A model generated the notes under the pieces. The model was not told the origin of the DNA. It ran no database searches and saw nothing but the letters and a program-made list of their open reading frames with translations. A program made the position numbers and the translations under genes. 64,000 nt of DNA, from the NCBI GenBank assembly GCA_023267975.1, contig JALNLA010000003.1, positions 62,001-126,000 of the forward strand, in the 5' to 3' direction. Below are positions 43,412-52,719 of the stretch, one piece after another (the stretch's first letter is position 1; every line of letters begins with the position of its first letter). Source of the DNA: Candidatus Terraquivivens ruidianensis. Lineage in GTDB: Archaea; Thermoproteota; Nitrososphaeria_A; Caldarchaeales; Wolframiiraptoraceae.

Positions 43412-43957
43412 TTATTTCACGGGCCTTCGCTTTAACTCGGCACCACACTTCGTGCAGACGCTTAGGCTGCTGACGCCGTACTCGCTTCTGCACATAGGAC
43501 AATAGGTTATCCAGGTTACCTGCTTTCTGATTCCTGGGTGAATCATGCCGATCGTCTTTATGGCCATACGCCTCGCAAGGTTTTGGATGCTGTAGTCGTC
43601 GCTTATCACGACAACGTCCAAACCCGCCCTGCTCTTCTCTAAGGCGAGCGCCAAAACGTCCAAGTCCGTTCGGGATAGTCTAACCCTATCGCCAGTCGAG
43701 GTGGCAACTTCCTCCACTTCCTTGATACTCGTCTCGGATGGGCTGGAAACCTCCAGTTGACCACTATCAACAGCAACCTCCACGATGTTCTTTACAGACT
43801 CATCGTGCATAACTTCTGACAAAACGGAGGGCGTAGTCGCGAACTCCTTCTTAGAAAAGTCCGTCTGGCCCGCTATGAGAGCCGTTGAATCAAGAACGTA
43901 TATCGTTGACTTTCTGTTAACGTCTTTAGCGGAGACGTTTCTTAAGCCGTCTGGCAA
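43412..43957 (-). CDS. nob1: Nob1-like PIN-domain endonuclease
   Basis: Nob1 makes the final cut at the 3' end of 16S rRNA. The protein has an N-terminal PIN domain (VLDSTALIAGQ with the catalytic Asp, later SRTDLDVLALAL and VVISDDYSIQNLA with the other acidic ligands) followed by a zinc ribbon (CPMCRSEYGVSSLSVCTKCG). The frame is open into the end of NAD kinase. TTG 43984 or TTG 43957 are possible starts; AGAGGG favours the second, which overlaps NAD kinase by 32 bases. Confidence 0.92.
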   Translation of the reverse strand: MPDGLRNVSAKDVNRKSTIYVLDSTALIAGQTDFSKKEFATTPSVLSEVMHDESVKNIVEVAVDSGQLEVSSPSETSIKEVEEVATSTGDRVRLSRTDLDVLALALEKSRAGLDVVVISDDYSIQNLARRMAIKTIGMIHPGIRKQVTWITYCPMCRSEYGVSSLSVCTKCGAELKRRPVK

Positions 43958-44726
43958 AGCTGCATTCCCTCTTAACGCGGACAAAACGTATAGACTGTTC
44001 AGACTTGCTTATGGTAAGCTCGCTCGTATCCAAAATCTCCTTAATCTGACCATCGATTAGCACATGAATCCTCGGAACCTTAAACCTGAGGACTATCGCG
44101 CTATCAACGGGCAGCACAAGCGAGTTCATTCTTGTAAGCGGGCATACGGGCACAATAACGGCAGCCTTGAGCCTATGGTCAACGGCTGGACCTCCTGCGG
44201 ACATGGCGTAAGCCGTTGAGCCTAGCGGCGTCGAGATTATGACCCCATCGGCCACACCATCGAGCAAAGTATATTCATTCTGCACCACCTCAAACTCGAT
44301 GACCTTACCGATGCTTTCGCTTGAAACGTAGACCTCGTTGACTACGTCCCCCAGCTTTCTCTTTCCCACGAAAGCCGAAAGCTTCATCACCTCTTCGACG
44401 CCAAAATTCCCTTTGAGTATGTCGTCCAGGGCGTCGGATGCTTCCTCGGGATTGAGTTCTGAGAGATAACCGCCCCTGCCGAAGTTCACTCCTAATATGG
44501 GTATCCTGTAGTCGTATAGGGAGTGTACGCTCTTCAGTAGGGTACCATCGCCACCGAGGATTACGACGAGGTCTGCGATTATCTTACTTCCCATGTTCAT
44601 GATGTGCTCCGAGTCAAAGACTTCACTCTCAGTCCCTAGGACGCTTAAACGCTTGGATAGCTCACTAGCCATCTCTGCGGCTCCAGCCTTTCTTGGTGCG
44701 TAAATTATCGCCACTTTCTTAATCAA
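43926..44726 (-). CDS. nadK: NAD kinase
   Basis: It phosphorylates NAD to NADP. The 266-residue protein has the GGDGT motif (VVILGGDGTLLKSV), NFGRGGYL, GVADGVIISTPLGSTAYAMSAGGPAV and the later LPVD and GQIKEI segments. The start is TTG at 44726. Its end overlaps nob1, suggesting one operon. Confidence 0.95.
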   Translation of the reverse strand: MIKKVAIIYAPRKAGAAEMASELSKRLSVLGTESEVFDSEHIMNMGSKIIADLVVILGGDGTLLKSVHSLYDYRIPILGVNFGRGGYLSELNPEEASDALDDILKGNFGVEEVMKLSAFVGKRKLGDVVNEVYVSSESIGKVIEFEVVQNEYTLLDGVADGVIISTPLGSTAYAMSAGGPAVDHRLKAAVIVPVCPLTRMNSLVLPVDSAIVLRFKVPRIHVLIDGQIKEILDTSELTISKSEQSIRFVRVKRECSFARRLKKRLR

Positions 44727-44792
44727 CGGCCTTTTACTCTCCTCAACCTGCCTCTATTTCGTTAACTATAAACGTTAAGCTTTAGAGATTTC

Positions 44793-46079
44793 TTAAGGGG
44801 TCGTCAACTCTTCAAAGAGTAACGGTTTTGAAAGGTGCCTGCGTGCGGAGGGCGGTACCTCATAAATGCCCGGTGTCAGAGTTCTATGCTCTTCAACAAA
44901 CGTCTTTAACCCTTCTGGTAACCTATTCCCGCACCTCGGGCATCTGTAACCTTTGCTCTGGCCTAGAGACTCCATCTTCTTTCCACAGACGTTGCAGGAT
45001 GGTGGAGACGTGCGAACGAATTTTGCGAGGCTTATCACTCGTATCTTTTCTAAGTTTATCGTCAAATGCATGCCAAGCTTTGACTTTACACCGCCGTAAA
45101 CCCTTACCCTGTCACCAGGTCTCAGGGAGCGTACTACGTTTCTGAAAGACTTTGTAGGTTCAAAGGCCGTGCACTGTATCGTTCCCGTATCATCCATTAA
45201 GGTGAAGAACACGTGACCGCCAGGTATAACTCTGGGTAGGTCAGCAACAACCCCTTCGACAGACACTGATGTGTTCTCCTCTATTTCCGCAATCTTCACC
45301 TCTTGTATGTGCAAGTCTGTCGCTTGGTTCGTCTCAAAAAGCAGTAACTTTTCAATTGGCTCCAATATTCTTAAAATTGAGAATGCGTAAAAGGCCACGT
45401 CTGGGTCGAGCGACCTAATGCCCAAGAGCACTGGGCAGGGAGTATGCGGCGTTATCCTAGTTTCATTCGTCTCGTAATCAAAGTTGTCAAAGGTCCATGG
45501 CCTTGTCACCATGTCCATCCTGATGACGGAGCTATCATCAACTCTCCTGAACGTACCCCAGTTCTGCCTAACCCTGTATGCTATGAGTTCGTAAGTTTTT
45601 CTAGCAATCCTATCCATGCCCACAGCCGCCAGCGCACCTATGACACCCCTCTTTCCCTTCAGCGCATGGAGTTCGGCTCCGACAATCGAGGCGACGGAAA
45701 AAGCGTCCTCTACGGACACCATTCGTCTCACGACGGCCATGGAGAAATTTCTTAATTCCTCCGGTATCTCTTCGCTTACGTAGAACACGACGCCAGGTTC
45801 GGTACCCTCACATTCCAGCTCAGCCAATTCGGATACTCTCCTTAAAACAACATCCTTGACCAAATACAACTTTTTTGGGTCAACCCTAAACCTCAGAGCC
45901 ACCGCTGCGTTACCTCTCGTCTTGTAGGGACAGTTTGGGTTAAGACGGACAAGCTGGGGCCTCATCATAGGAGTTAGGCCCATTTTCAGCAGATCGTCAA
46001 AGATGGCAGCGGCTACGTACGTCGTGCACATCGCCTTCTTAGAATCGGTATCGTCAATACCAATATGCAATGTTACCAA
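44793..46079 (-). CDS. tiaS: tRNA(Ile2) 2-agmatinylcytidine synthetase TiaS
   Basis: TiaS adds agmatine to C34 of tRNA(Ile) CAU so that it reads AUA codons. The 428-residue protein begins HIGIDDTDSKKAMCTTYVAA, the family hallmark. GVIGALAAVGM, an OB-fold domain (VSVEGVVADLPRVIPGGHVFFTLMDDTGTIQC) and a C-terminal zinc ribbon (CNVCGKKMES...CPRCG) follow. The start is TTG at 46079 or nearby. ATA codons are frequent in this genome, so the enzyme is expected to be important. Confidence 0.95.
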   Translation of the reverse strand: MVTLHIGIDDTDSKKAMCTTYVAAAIFDDLLKMGLTPMMRPQLVRLNPNCPYKTRGNAAVALRFRVDPKKLYLVKDVVLRRVSELAELECEGTEPGVVFYVSEEIPEELRNFSMAVVRRMVSVEDAFSVASIVGAELHALKGKRGVIGALAAVGMDRIARKTYELIAYRVRQNWGTFRRVDDSSVIRMDMVTRPWTFDNFDYETNETRITPHTPCPVLLGIRSLDPDVAFYAFSILRILEPIEKLLLFETNQATDLHIQEVKIAEIEENTSVSVEGVVADLPRVIPGGHVFFTLMDDTGTIQCTAFEPTKSFRNVVRSLRPGDRVRVYGGVKSKLGMHLTINLEKIRVISLAKFVRTSPPSCNVCGKKMESLGQSKGYRCPRCGNRLPEGLKTFVEEHRTLTPGIYEVPPSARRHLSKPLLFEELTTP

Positions 46080-46124
46080 CTTAGCCTTGGATTTTAGATG
46101 CCTAAACCATAAATTTAAGTCTAA

Positions 46125-46841
46125 CTATGAGAGTTTTAGGAACGATAGAACCTTGCACTTTAATCCCAACTTCTTCTTCAGTTCCTCTGCAGAGTTATTG
46201 ACGGAGAATATCGTAAATATACCAACAACCTTAGCTTTTGACCTCTCCACGAACCTTATCATCGCCTCGACAGTCGCGCCAGTCCTCACGATGTCGTCCA
46301 CTATGAGTACGTTTTCGTCCTTCTTGATTGAACCTTTGGGTATGTAGAAAGTTTTAAAAAGGACTGGCGAGAACATCGCCTTCTCCTCAAAGAACTCCTC
46401 CACGCCTACCTCCTTGGTTCCCTTAGCCACGACGACTGCTTTGACACCAAGCTCGTTCCCAAGCTGGATTGCGAGAGGTATGCCGTCCACAGCAGCCGTC
46501 AGTATCTTGTCGACCTTGACGAACTCGAACTCGTTAACTACGCTCTTTGCAATAAGTTGCTGGAGGCTGGTGTCGTAGCACACAGAAGTGAGGTCGTAAG
46601 CGCCGTTCCTCTCCATGACCTTTGACCTGAGTATATCGCGAATGTATTTCTCGCTAAAGGCTTCTATTATCATCTCAGCCTTCTCGACGCTCGGTATGAC
46701 GTGACCATTTATGTACCTACTCAAAACGCTCGGCGGTAGGTCTATCATCTTCGAAATCTCTTTGTAAGTGTAGTTCCTCTTCAGAACCCTTAGTATCTCG
46801 ACGGCAAAAATCTTCATTTTCGCCGAAGCCAGTTTGTTCAC
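46125..46841 (-). CDS. gfcR: HTH-phosphoribosyltransferase regulator (GfcR-like)
   Basis: The 238-residue protein joins an N-terminal helix-turn-helix (YKEISKMIDLPPSVLSRYI, about 25-45) to a type I phosphoribosyltransferase domain with the PRPP loop VLIVDDIVRTGATVEAM (about 187-203). This is the plan of archaeal GfcR/PurR-like regulators, of which Haloferax GfcR activates sugar-catabolism genes. Its targets here are unknown. GTG 46841 and ATG 46817 are candidate starts. It is divergent from nurA. Confidence 0.9.
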   Translation of the reverse strand: MNKLASAKMKIFAVEILRVLKRNYTYKEISKMIDLPPSVLSRYINGHVIPSVEKAEMIIEAFSEKYIRDILRSKVMERNGAYDLTSVCYDTSLQQLIAKSVVNEFEFVKVDKILTAAVDGIPLAIQLGNELGVKAVVVAKGTKEVGVEEFFEEKAMFSPVLFKTFYIPKGSIKKDENVLIVDDIVRTGATVEAMIRFVERSKAKVVGIFTIFSVNNSAEELKKKLGLKCKVLSFLKLS

Positions 46842-46954
46842 GAGTATGTTAATGCTCGTTGCGTTATTTATAATTTCTTAAGCCACGCACAGTAAACAAC
46901 GGGTTTAGGAATGGAATCTATACTCAAGCTTTATCTTAGACCATACCCAACCTT

Positions 46955-47842
46955 ATGCCAATGACGCTGAAGCAGCTTTTTGAGCGCGCAAACTTGCTTA
47001 AGCAAAGGCTACGGGAAGAGGAGGGTAGCGAGAGATATCAAGCGTGGTTGAAGAGGGCAAAGAATGTCTGGAGGCCGTACCAGCCTAAGAAGGTTAGGAA
47101 GAAAATTGCGGCAGTCGATAGCGGATGGAATTACAGAATGTACGGCGGGTTTTACCTCTATACCATTAGGGCTATGGCCGTCGCACCATCATCAGAAACC
47201 GTTACGGAACCCGTGGTAGAAGTTGACATAATACCGATGGGGGTTGAGGACTCAGGCATAAGACCCGAGTTGTACATGCAAGGAGTGGCCGAATGTTATG
47301 AACACGACTTAGCATCAAAAGCATCAAAGTTTTCGGATATTGTTTTAGTCGACGGGTCTATCTTAGCGAGACTAAACGCGATGGATATCTTAAAAAAGGT
47401 CAGGCTCTTAAAAGATTACGTAGTTTACATGAGGCCGCTGAAAAATGCAAGGAACATACTCTTCATATCGAAGTACTCCCAAGACAGGAGACTTATACGT
47501 GGAGGGGTTGGAGACGTTTACTACATCAACAGGGCAACGAGAGACATCGGGTATACGGAGCCCATAATATCCGAGAAGGAGGGGGTGATGACATCAGTCT
47601 TCTACGTTAGGTTGTCAGAAAATTCCGATGCGATGCACGTGGAGGTCCCTGCCATAGTCAACTCCGAATACGTCAAATCCGTAATTGACGCACTGTATGG
47701 CACGGCAGTCAAGGGATACCCGTACGCCCTTATGGTTGCCCATGAGATGGCCTCAGTACCCAACGATCTTATGGATATGGTCGTCGAGGCAGCAGGGCTC
47801 GCCGCTCTTCCGACGGCTAGGGAGGTGCTCGAGGTTGGTTGA
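46955..47842 (+). CDS. nurA: NurA 5'-3' nuclease
   Basis: NurA is the nuclease partner of HerA; with Mre11-Rad50 it resects DNA ends for recombinational repair. The 295-residue protein has the acidic motifs AVDSGW (Asp55) and VLVDGSILARL, the metal-binding sites of the family, plus a C-terminal aspartate in YVKSVIDALYG. It opens the nurA-herA-mre11-rad50 operon. Two in-frame ATGs at 46955 and 46961 are equally possible starts. Confidence 0.95.
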   Translation: MPMTLKQLFERANLLKQRLREEEGSERYQAWLKRAKNVWRPYQPKKVRKKIAAVDSGWNYRMYGGFYLYTIRAMAVAPSSETVTEPVVEVDIIPMGVEDSGIRPELYMQGVAECYEHDLASKASKFSDIVLVDGSILARLNAMDILKKVRLLKDYVVYMRPLKNARNILFISKYSQDRRLIRGGVGDVYYINRATRDIGYTEPIISEKEGVMTSVFYVRLSENSDAMHVEVPAIVNSEYVKSVIDALYGTAVKGYPYALMVAHEMASVPNDLMDMVVEAAGLAALPTAREVLEVG

Positions 47843-49325
47843 AATCGGTATCGTGGTCGGCGAGGCAAGACCCGAAAGGATAAAATTCTTCACGAAAGAG
47901 GCGGTCAGGGTCGGAGAGTTCGTCGTGACAGATACTGTGGACGGGCGAGTTTTGTACTTGGTAGAATCCTCTAAGCTGGAGAGTAAGCTTCTGTCGAGTG
48001 TGGGTGACTACATAACGGCAATTGAGGCAAAGGAAGCAAGTAAGGCTAACCCTAGGGACGTTGTGAGGTATTGTGCAGCAAGGGCCGTCGGGCTTATCGA
48101 GGGAGTTTTGAAGGGTAGGCGCGTTTATCCCACCCTACCGCCTGAGCCGGGCTCGGCCGTCTTCCTAGCCGAAGACGATTTGCTAAGGCAAATATTCCAT
48201 AATGATTCGAGGGAGTGGGTTGAAGTTGGAAGGTTGTTGAGGAGGGATGGGGTTATAGTTTCGATCAACTTGAACAAGGTTGCCTCCAGGCACCTTGCGA
48301 TATTGGCAGCTACCGGCAAGGGGAAGTCGAACCTATTAGCACTCCTAGCAAAGGAAACAGCGGAGAAGAATGGAACCATGATAATCTTAGACTATCACGC
48401 AGAGTATTGTAAACTGAAGATTGAAAAAGCGAGGTTCGTGACTCCGAGGATCAATCCGAGACATCTAGACTCTGAGGAGTTGGCAGATATGCTCGACATA
48501 AGGAGTGACGCAACGAGGCAAAGGGGCATACTCGGAAGGGCATACAATAAAAATGTGGCGAGCTCACCGAACTTCTGGGAAGCTCTAAAGAAAAACCTTG
48601 AGGATATTGTAGAAAACGAAGAGACGGACTTTCAAGCTAAGGTTACCGCTGAGAGGGTCCTGGAGATAATCGATAGGGGGCTCGCGATAAAGGGTAACAT
48701 ATTCAATACAGAGACGGAGAGCCCGCTAGACATCATCGAGCCCAACAGGATAAATGTGTTAGACCTCTCGGGATTCACAGAAATCCAAGCTCAGATAATC
48801 GTTGCGCGCTACTTAACGGAAATCCTGAATGACAGGAAGAACGCAACGCTCGGCAGGAGGTCAAGGTTCAAATCGCCCGTAGTCATAGCGGTCGAGGAGG
48901 CTCATACGTTCATACCGTATGACAGAAAATCCAAATGTTCTGATGTGTTAGCTAGAATAGCGAGGGAAGGTAGAAAGTTCGGTGTCTCGCTGATTCTAGT
49001 CTCACAAAGACCCTGCAAGCTGGACGCGGATGTCGCGAGCCAGATGGGTAGCTTCGCCGTATCTGGCTTGACCCATCCAAAGGACCAGGACTTTGTCATG
49101 GAAGTGACTGACGAGGTCTCGACGGAGCTAGGCGCATCATTACCAAGCCTTAACACTGGCGAGATGATACTCGCAGGTCAATGGGTAACAGTACCGGCAC
49201 TCGTTAAGGTGGACCTCATAGAAGAGAAGGTCATAGGCATGGACTTAAACGCGATAGAAATGTGGGCCGAGGACGTCAATGTGGGATACAGAAGGATATC
49301 GACGGAGGAACTCATCAGACTATGA
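47835..49325 (+). CDS. herA: HerA bipolar DNA helicase/translocase
   Basis: HerA is a hexameric FtsK-like ATPase that works with NurA in end resection. The 496-residue protein has an N-terminal HAS barrel (about 1-140). Walker A is ATGKGKSN (159-166). A Walker B-like block reads VVIAVEEAHTFIP, and a sensor/Arg-finger region reads LARIAREGRKFGVSLILVSQRP. The frame is open 150 bases further upstream, but the TTG at 47835, overlapping the nurA end by 8 bases and preceded by GGAGGTGCTCGAGG, gives the proper N terminus VEIGIVVGEARP. Confidence 0.95.
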   Translation: MVEIGIVVGEARPERIKFFTKEAVRVGEFVVTDTVDGRVLYLVESSKLESKLLSSVGDYITAIEAKEASKANPRDVVRYCAARAVGLIEGVLKGRRVYPTLPPEPGSAVFLAEDDLLRQIFHNDSREWVEVGRLLRRDGVIVSINLNKVASRHLAILAATGKGKSNLLALLAKETAEKNGTMIILDYHAEYCKLKIEKARFVTPRINPRHLDSEELADMLDIRSDATRQRGILGRAYNKNVASSPNFWEALKKNLEDIVENEETDFQAKVTAERVLEIIDRGLAIKGNIFNTETESPLDIIEPNRINVLDLSGFTEIQAQIIVARYLTEILNDRKNATLGRRSRFKSPVVIAVEEAHTFIPYDRKSKCSDVLARIAREGRKFGVSLILVSQRPCKLDADVASQMGSFAVSGLTHPKDQDFVMEVTDEVSTELGASLPSLNTGEMILAGQWVTVPALVKVDLIEEKVIGMDLNAIEMWAEDVNVGYRRISTEELIRL

Positions 49326-50437
49326 TTATCGGGCACATGTCCGATACGCATCTCGGAGCTTATGCGGGAAAGGACGATGAGAGGGAGCAAGATTACTACG
49401 ACGCTTTCCGGGAGGCTATCGAGGTATTTGTAAAGGACCACGTCAAGTTGGTCATCCACTCGGGCGACATACTGGACTCTCCCAAACCATACGGAACCGC
49501 CATGAAGGTTCTTGTAGAGGGCGTTAAGCTACTGGATGAAAGAGGCATACAGTTTCTATTTACATTGGGTGAGCACGACATATCTAACGTTCCAAGCACG
49601 CCCCACCCTTACCTCCTTGACGTTCTGGGGGTCGCTAAGTATGTTGGAACAGGAGAACCTGTCATTATCGACGACGTAGTTGTAGCCGGCCTTCACAAGC
49701 ATAAGAGAGTTGAAAGGGAAATGTTATGCAAAAAGCTTGACGAGGTTGCTAGAAGGGTGAGCCAAACGGACGGAAAAAGAAGAATCGTTGTCTTACATCA
49801 AGGACTTACGGGGTTACGTGAGTTTGTGGGCGAGATATCCAAAGACGATATCCCAGCAGGCTTTGATTACTATGCGATGGGGCACTTCCATGTGCCCTAC
49901 GAGTTCAGATGCGGTAAAGGGTTGGGTGCATACCCAGGAGCGACCCATTGGGTGGACTGGGACGACCCCGAGACCACTTCCATCAACTTAGTTGACCTTT
50001 CCGGTGATGAGCCTAGGATAAACATAGTTAGATTAAAGACCGTAAGACCAAAGATAGAGAAGGATACAAAGCTCGAAGAGCTGGATGGCATTTTACAAGA
50101 GCTAGCATCCTCTATACGTGAAAACCGTAAGAAGCCTTGCCTCCTACTAAAAGTCGAAACCGACAGACCCTTTGACCCTAGGCCGTCTGAAGATTCGTTA
50201 AAGAACCACTACATCGTCACGATTAGGCAAGTCTTGAAAAAGGTGGGCGGAGAGGTTCTGCAGGAGGCTCCAGACGTGAATGCCGAGTTGGTGAGGTTGA
50301 CGGAAAACGTTATAGGAGACAAGGATAAAGCCGAGTTTGCGCTCTTCGAATTACTCAAGGCCCTTAGCGATGAGGATTGGAGGAAGGGGGCACTTGAGCT
50401 CGTCTGGAATGTCTTCAAAGAGGGAAAGCTAAAGTGA
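49322..50437 (+). CDS. mre11: Mre11 nuclease/phosphodiesterase
   Basis: Mre11 processes DNA ends together with Rad50. The 371-residue protein has HMSDTHLGAY (motif 1), IHSGDILDS (motif 2), LGEHDIS in the place of the usual GNHD motif, VLHQG and YAMGHFHVP (GHxH motif). The GEHD variant replaces the metal-binding Asn with Glu. ATG 49322 overlaps the herA stop as ATGA, and its 3' end overlaps the rad50 GTG start (GTGA), so all four genes are tightly coupled. Confidence 0.95.
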   Translation: MIIGHMSDTHLGAYAGKDDEREQDYYDAFREAIEVFVKDHVKLVIHSGDILDSPKPYGTAMKVLVEGVKLLDERGIQFLFTLGEHDISNVPSTPHPYLLDVLGVAKYVGTGEPVIIDDVVVAGLHKHKRVEREMLCKKLDEVARRVSQTDGKRRIVVLHQGLTGLREFVGEISKDDIPAGFDYYAMGHFHVPYEFRCGKGLGAYPGATHWVDWDDPETTSINLVDLSGDEPRINIVRLKTVRPKIEKDTKLEELDGILQELASSIRENRKKPCLLLKVETDRPFDPRPSEDSLKNHYIVTIRQVLKKVGGEVLQEAPDVNAELVRLTENVIGDKDKAEFALFELLKALSDEDWRKGALELVWNVFKEGKLK

Positions 50438-52719
50438 TCACTAGGGTTTTCCTCAAGAATTTCATATCACATAAGGAGACTTCCCTGAACCTAGGGCCAG
50501 GTCTTCACGTCTTCGTGGGCAGAAATGGTTCTGGAAAGACTTCTGTCATAGATGGAATAACTTATGCGCTCTTCAGCAAGCATGGAAGGGGAGGTAACAC
50601 CAACATAGCTAGGGATGGGACACCCGGAGGTCTTGTAGAGGTTGAGGTAATGCTCGGCGGCAGGACGTACTTAGTCGGTAGGAGCTTCGACCGTCAAGGT
50701 AAGCTGGAAGAAGCGTACCTAAGAGTTGATGGAAAATCCTTGGTGAGGGGCGAGAGAAAGAAGGAGGACACGGTAACTAAAAAGGTCGAGGAAATCTTGG
50801 GCATGGGATACGAAAGGATGAGAGCATCCGTAATCATTCAGCAAGGAGAGATTGACAGGATACTTTCTTGGCAACCGAAGGAGATAAAGGCACTCTTCGA
50901 CGACCTCCTAGGTCTTAGCATGATGGAAAACGCTTACATGAAGATGGGTAGCGTGATTAAGGATTTCGAAGAAAGAATAAGAGAGGAGACGGAATACTCG
51001 GTTGACGAAGCCGACAGGGTCAGTAAAGAAATCTCAGAATCTGAGTTGGCTCTAAACAATCTTAACGAGGAATTAAGAAAGGAAGAGTACCAACTCACGG
51101 AGTTAAAGAAAAAGTGTGAGGGGATGGAGGTTAAGCTAGAAAGGATGGAGCACTATAAAGAAGCATACTCTGATGCTTTATCCAAAGTTAATTCTATCAA
51201 GGCCATCGTTAGGGATTGGATAAAAAGAAAAGAGGCAGAGCTTGAGAAGTGTGCATCAATATTAAAACTGATAGAAAGGATGGACGTGGTCAATGATAGG
51301 GTCAATAAAAAGAATAAGCTAAAAGAAGAAATCACAAAGTTAGAGACGGAGATTGAGCATTTAGAGAAGGAAATAAACAGGGTCGAGGGCGAAAGGGTAG
51401 AAGTTGAGAAGAAGTTAAATGCCCTGGGAGAAAAAGAGGTTAGGGGAAGGATGTTTTCTGAGCTCCTCAAAGAGGTCGATAGCGAGACGGCTGAGCTCGT
51501 CAGGTTGGCCGTAGAGTTCGGCAAGGCATTAGCAACGGGAGACGGAAGAGAAATTACTCTGAAGAAGTCTGTGGAGGACAAAAGGAAAGAGATAATCGAA
51601 CTTTTTAGAGAGTCGTATACATCTGGGCTCCAGACATACTCCGAGGACCTAAAGGCCAAAAGGAAGACCTTGGGCGAGGAGAAAGAGGCCCTTTCATTAA
51701 AGAGAGAGTCATCAATGGTGATGTTAAATGCTAAGAAGAAAGAATTCGCTCAACTCTCTAAACTGGATGGTAAAGATGTTGAAGAGTGGCAAGAAGAAGT
51801 TAGGAGGGCTAAGGCAACCTTAGAGGCAATTGGCATCGATAGCCCAGAGAGGCTTGGTCTTGAGAAGACGAAGTTAGAGCGCATTAAGAACATCCTTGCG
51901 TCAATTCCAGAAGACAGCCTTCCAGACCTTGAATTGCTTAACGCCCTAGCCGTGACGGATGAGGTTGCTCAGATGGTAAAGAACGCTAATGCCACGATAT
52001 CAGAGGCCAGGGCCTTTGATAAGGAGCGATACGGGGAGCTTAGGAAATCCTACGATGAGCTTCAGAAGAATATTGGCGTGCTGCAGGGTGAGCTTGAGGG
52101 GATTAAGAAAGACATCAAGAAGGAAGAGGATAAGCTTAGAAAGCTCAAGAGCGTCACATCCATCCTTCAGGATGCCAAGAGGTTCCGAGATTTCCTCATG
52201 GATGTTAGGGATAAGGTGTACCATAGGGATGGTCCCGTGCTTAAGTCCCTCAGATCGTGGGCCATCAGCGAGACGTCCAGGCTTGCCACTAGGCACCTAG
52301 AGATGTTCAACATTAACGTTGACGGTGTGAGGCTAGAGGAAGTAAAAAACGAGCTCGAGATTAAATGCTATCAGAGAGGGCGGGAAGTCGATGCTGATAG
52401 GCTTAGCGGTGGTGAGAAGGTTGCCGTGGCGCTTGCCCTTAGACTTGCCATCGGCGATATCTTGGGCGCGAGAAGGTTAGGCTTCTTCATACTCGATGAG
52501 CCGACCGTGCACCTCGATTCCGAGAATAAGAAAAGGCTTGCGGAAGTCTTCTCGGCGCTTAGCAAAGGGGTCAGGCAGGTAATCGTAATCACGCACGACG
52601 AAGAAGTCTTCGAAGAAGCTGAAGCTGCATTGTATAAATTTGAAAGAGGAGCAGGAATAGAGGAGCACACCAGAGTGGAGCCCCTAGGAAAAATAACAAT
52701 AGGTCTAACAAAAAGCTAA
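50434..52719 (+). CDS. rad50: Rad50 ATPase without a zinc-hook motif
   Basis: Rad50 holds DNA ends and controls Mre11. The 761-residue protein has NFISHKETSL, Walker A GRNGSGKTS (29-37), Q-loop IIQQGEIDRIL, signature RLSGGEKVAVALALRLA (656-672) and Walker B LGFFILDEPTVHLD (682-695). Long coiled-coil arms run about 170-330 and 400-600. The normal apex CxxC zinc hook is absent: the only cysteines are 228, 273 and 645, none in a CxxC. The protein is also shorter than P. furiosus Rad50. The start is GTG, overlapping mre11 by 4 bases. Confidence 0.95.
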   Translation: MITRVFLKNFISHKETSLNLGPGLHVFVGRNGSGKTSVIDGITYALFSKHGRGGNTNIARDGTPGGLVEVEVMLGGRTYLVGRSFDRQGKLEEAYLRVDGKSLVRGERKKEDTVTKKVEEILGMGYERMRASVIIQQGEIDRILSWQPKEIKALFDDLLGLSMMENAYMKMGSVIKDFEERIREETEYSVDEADRVSKEISESELALNNLNEELRKEEYQLTELKKKCEGMEVKLERMEHYKEAYSDALSKVNSIKAIVRDWIKRKEAELEKCASILKLIERMDVVNDRVNKKNKLKEEITKLETEIEHLEKEINRVEGERVEVEKKLNALGEKEVRGRMFSELLKEVDSETAELVRLAVEFGKALATGDGREITLKKSVEDKRKEIIELFRESYTSGLQTYSEDLKAKRKTLGEEKEALSLKRESSMVMLNAKKKEFAQLSKLDGKDVEEWQEEVRRAKATLEAIGIDSPERLGLEKTKLERIKNILASIPEDSLPDLELLNALAVTDEVAQMVKNANATISEARAFDKERYGELRKSYDELQKNIGVLQGELEGIKKDIKKEEDKLRKLKSVTSILQDAKRFRDFLMDVRDKVYHRDGPVLKSLRSWAISETSRLATRHLEMFNINVDGVRLEEVKNELEIKCYQRGREVDADRLSGGEKVAVALALRLAIGDILGARRLGFFILDEPTVHLDSENKKRLAEVFSALSKGVRQVIVITHDEEVFEEAEAALYKFERGAGIEEHTRVEPLGKITIGLTKS

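Noticed and set aside
47685-47834. Upstream extension of the herA frame
   Set aside because: It lies inside nurA in another frame; the TTG at 47835 with a strong ribosome-binding site gives the HerA N terminus.
51153-51659. A 168-codon minus-strand frame inside rad50
   Set aside because: It is antisense to the coiled coil; its Ser/Phe-rich composition mirrors Glu/Lys-rich coil codons.
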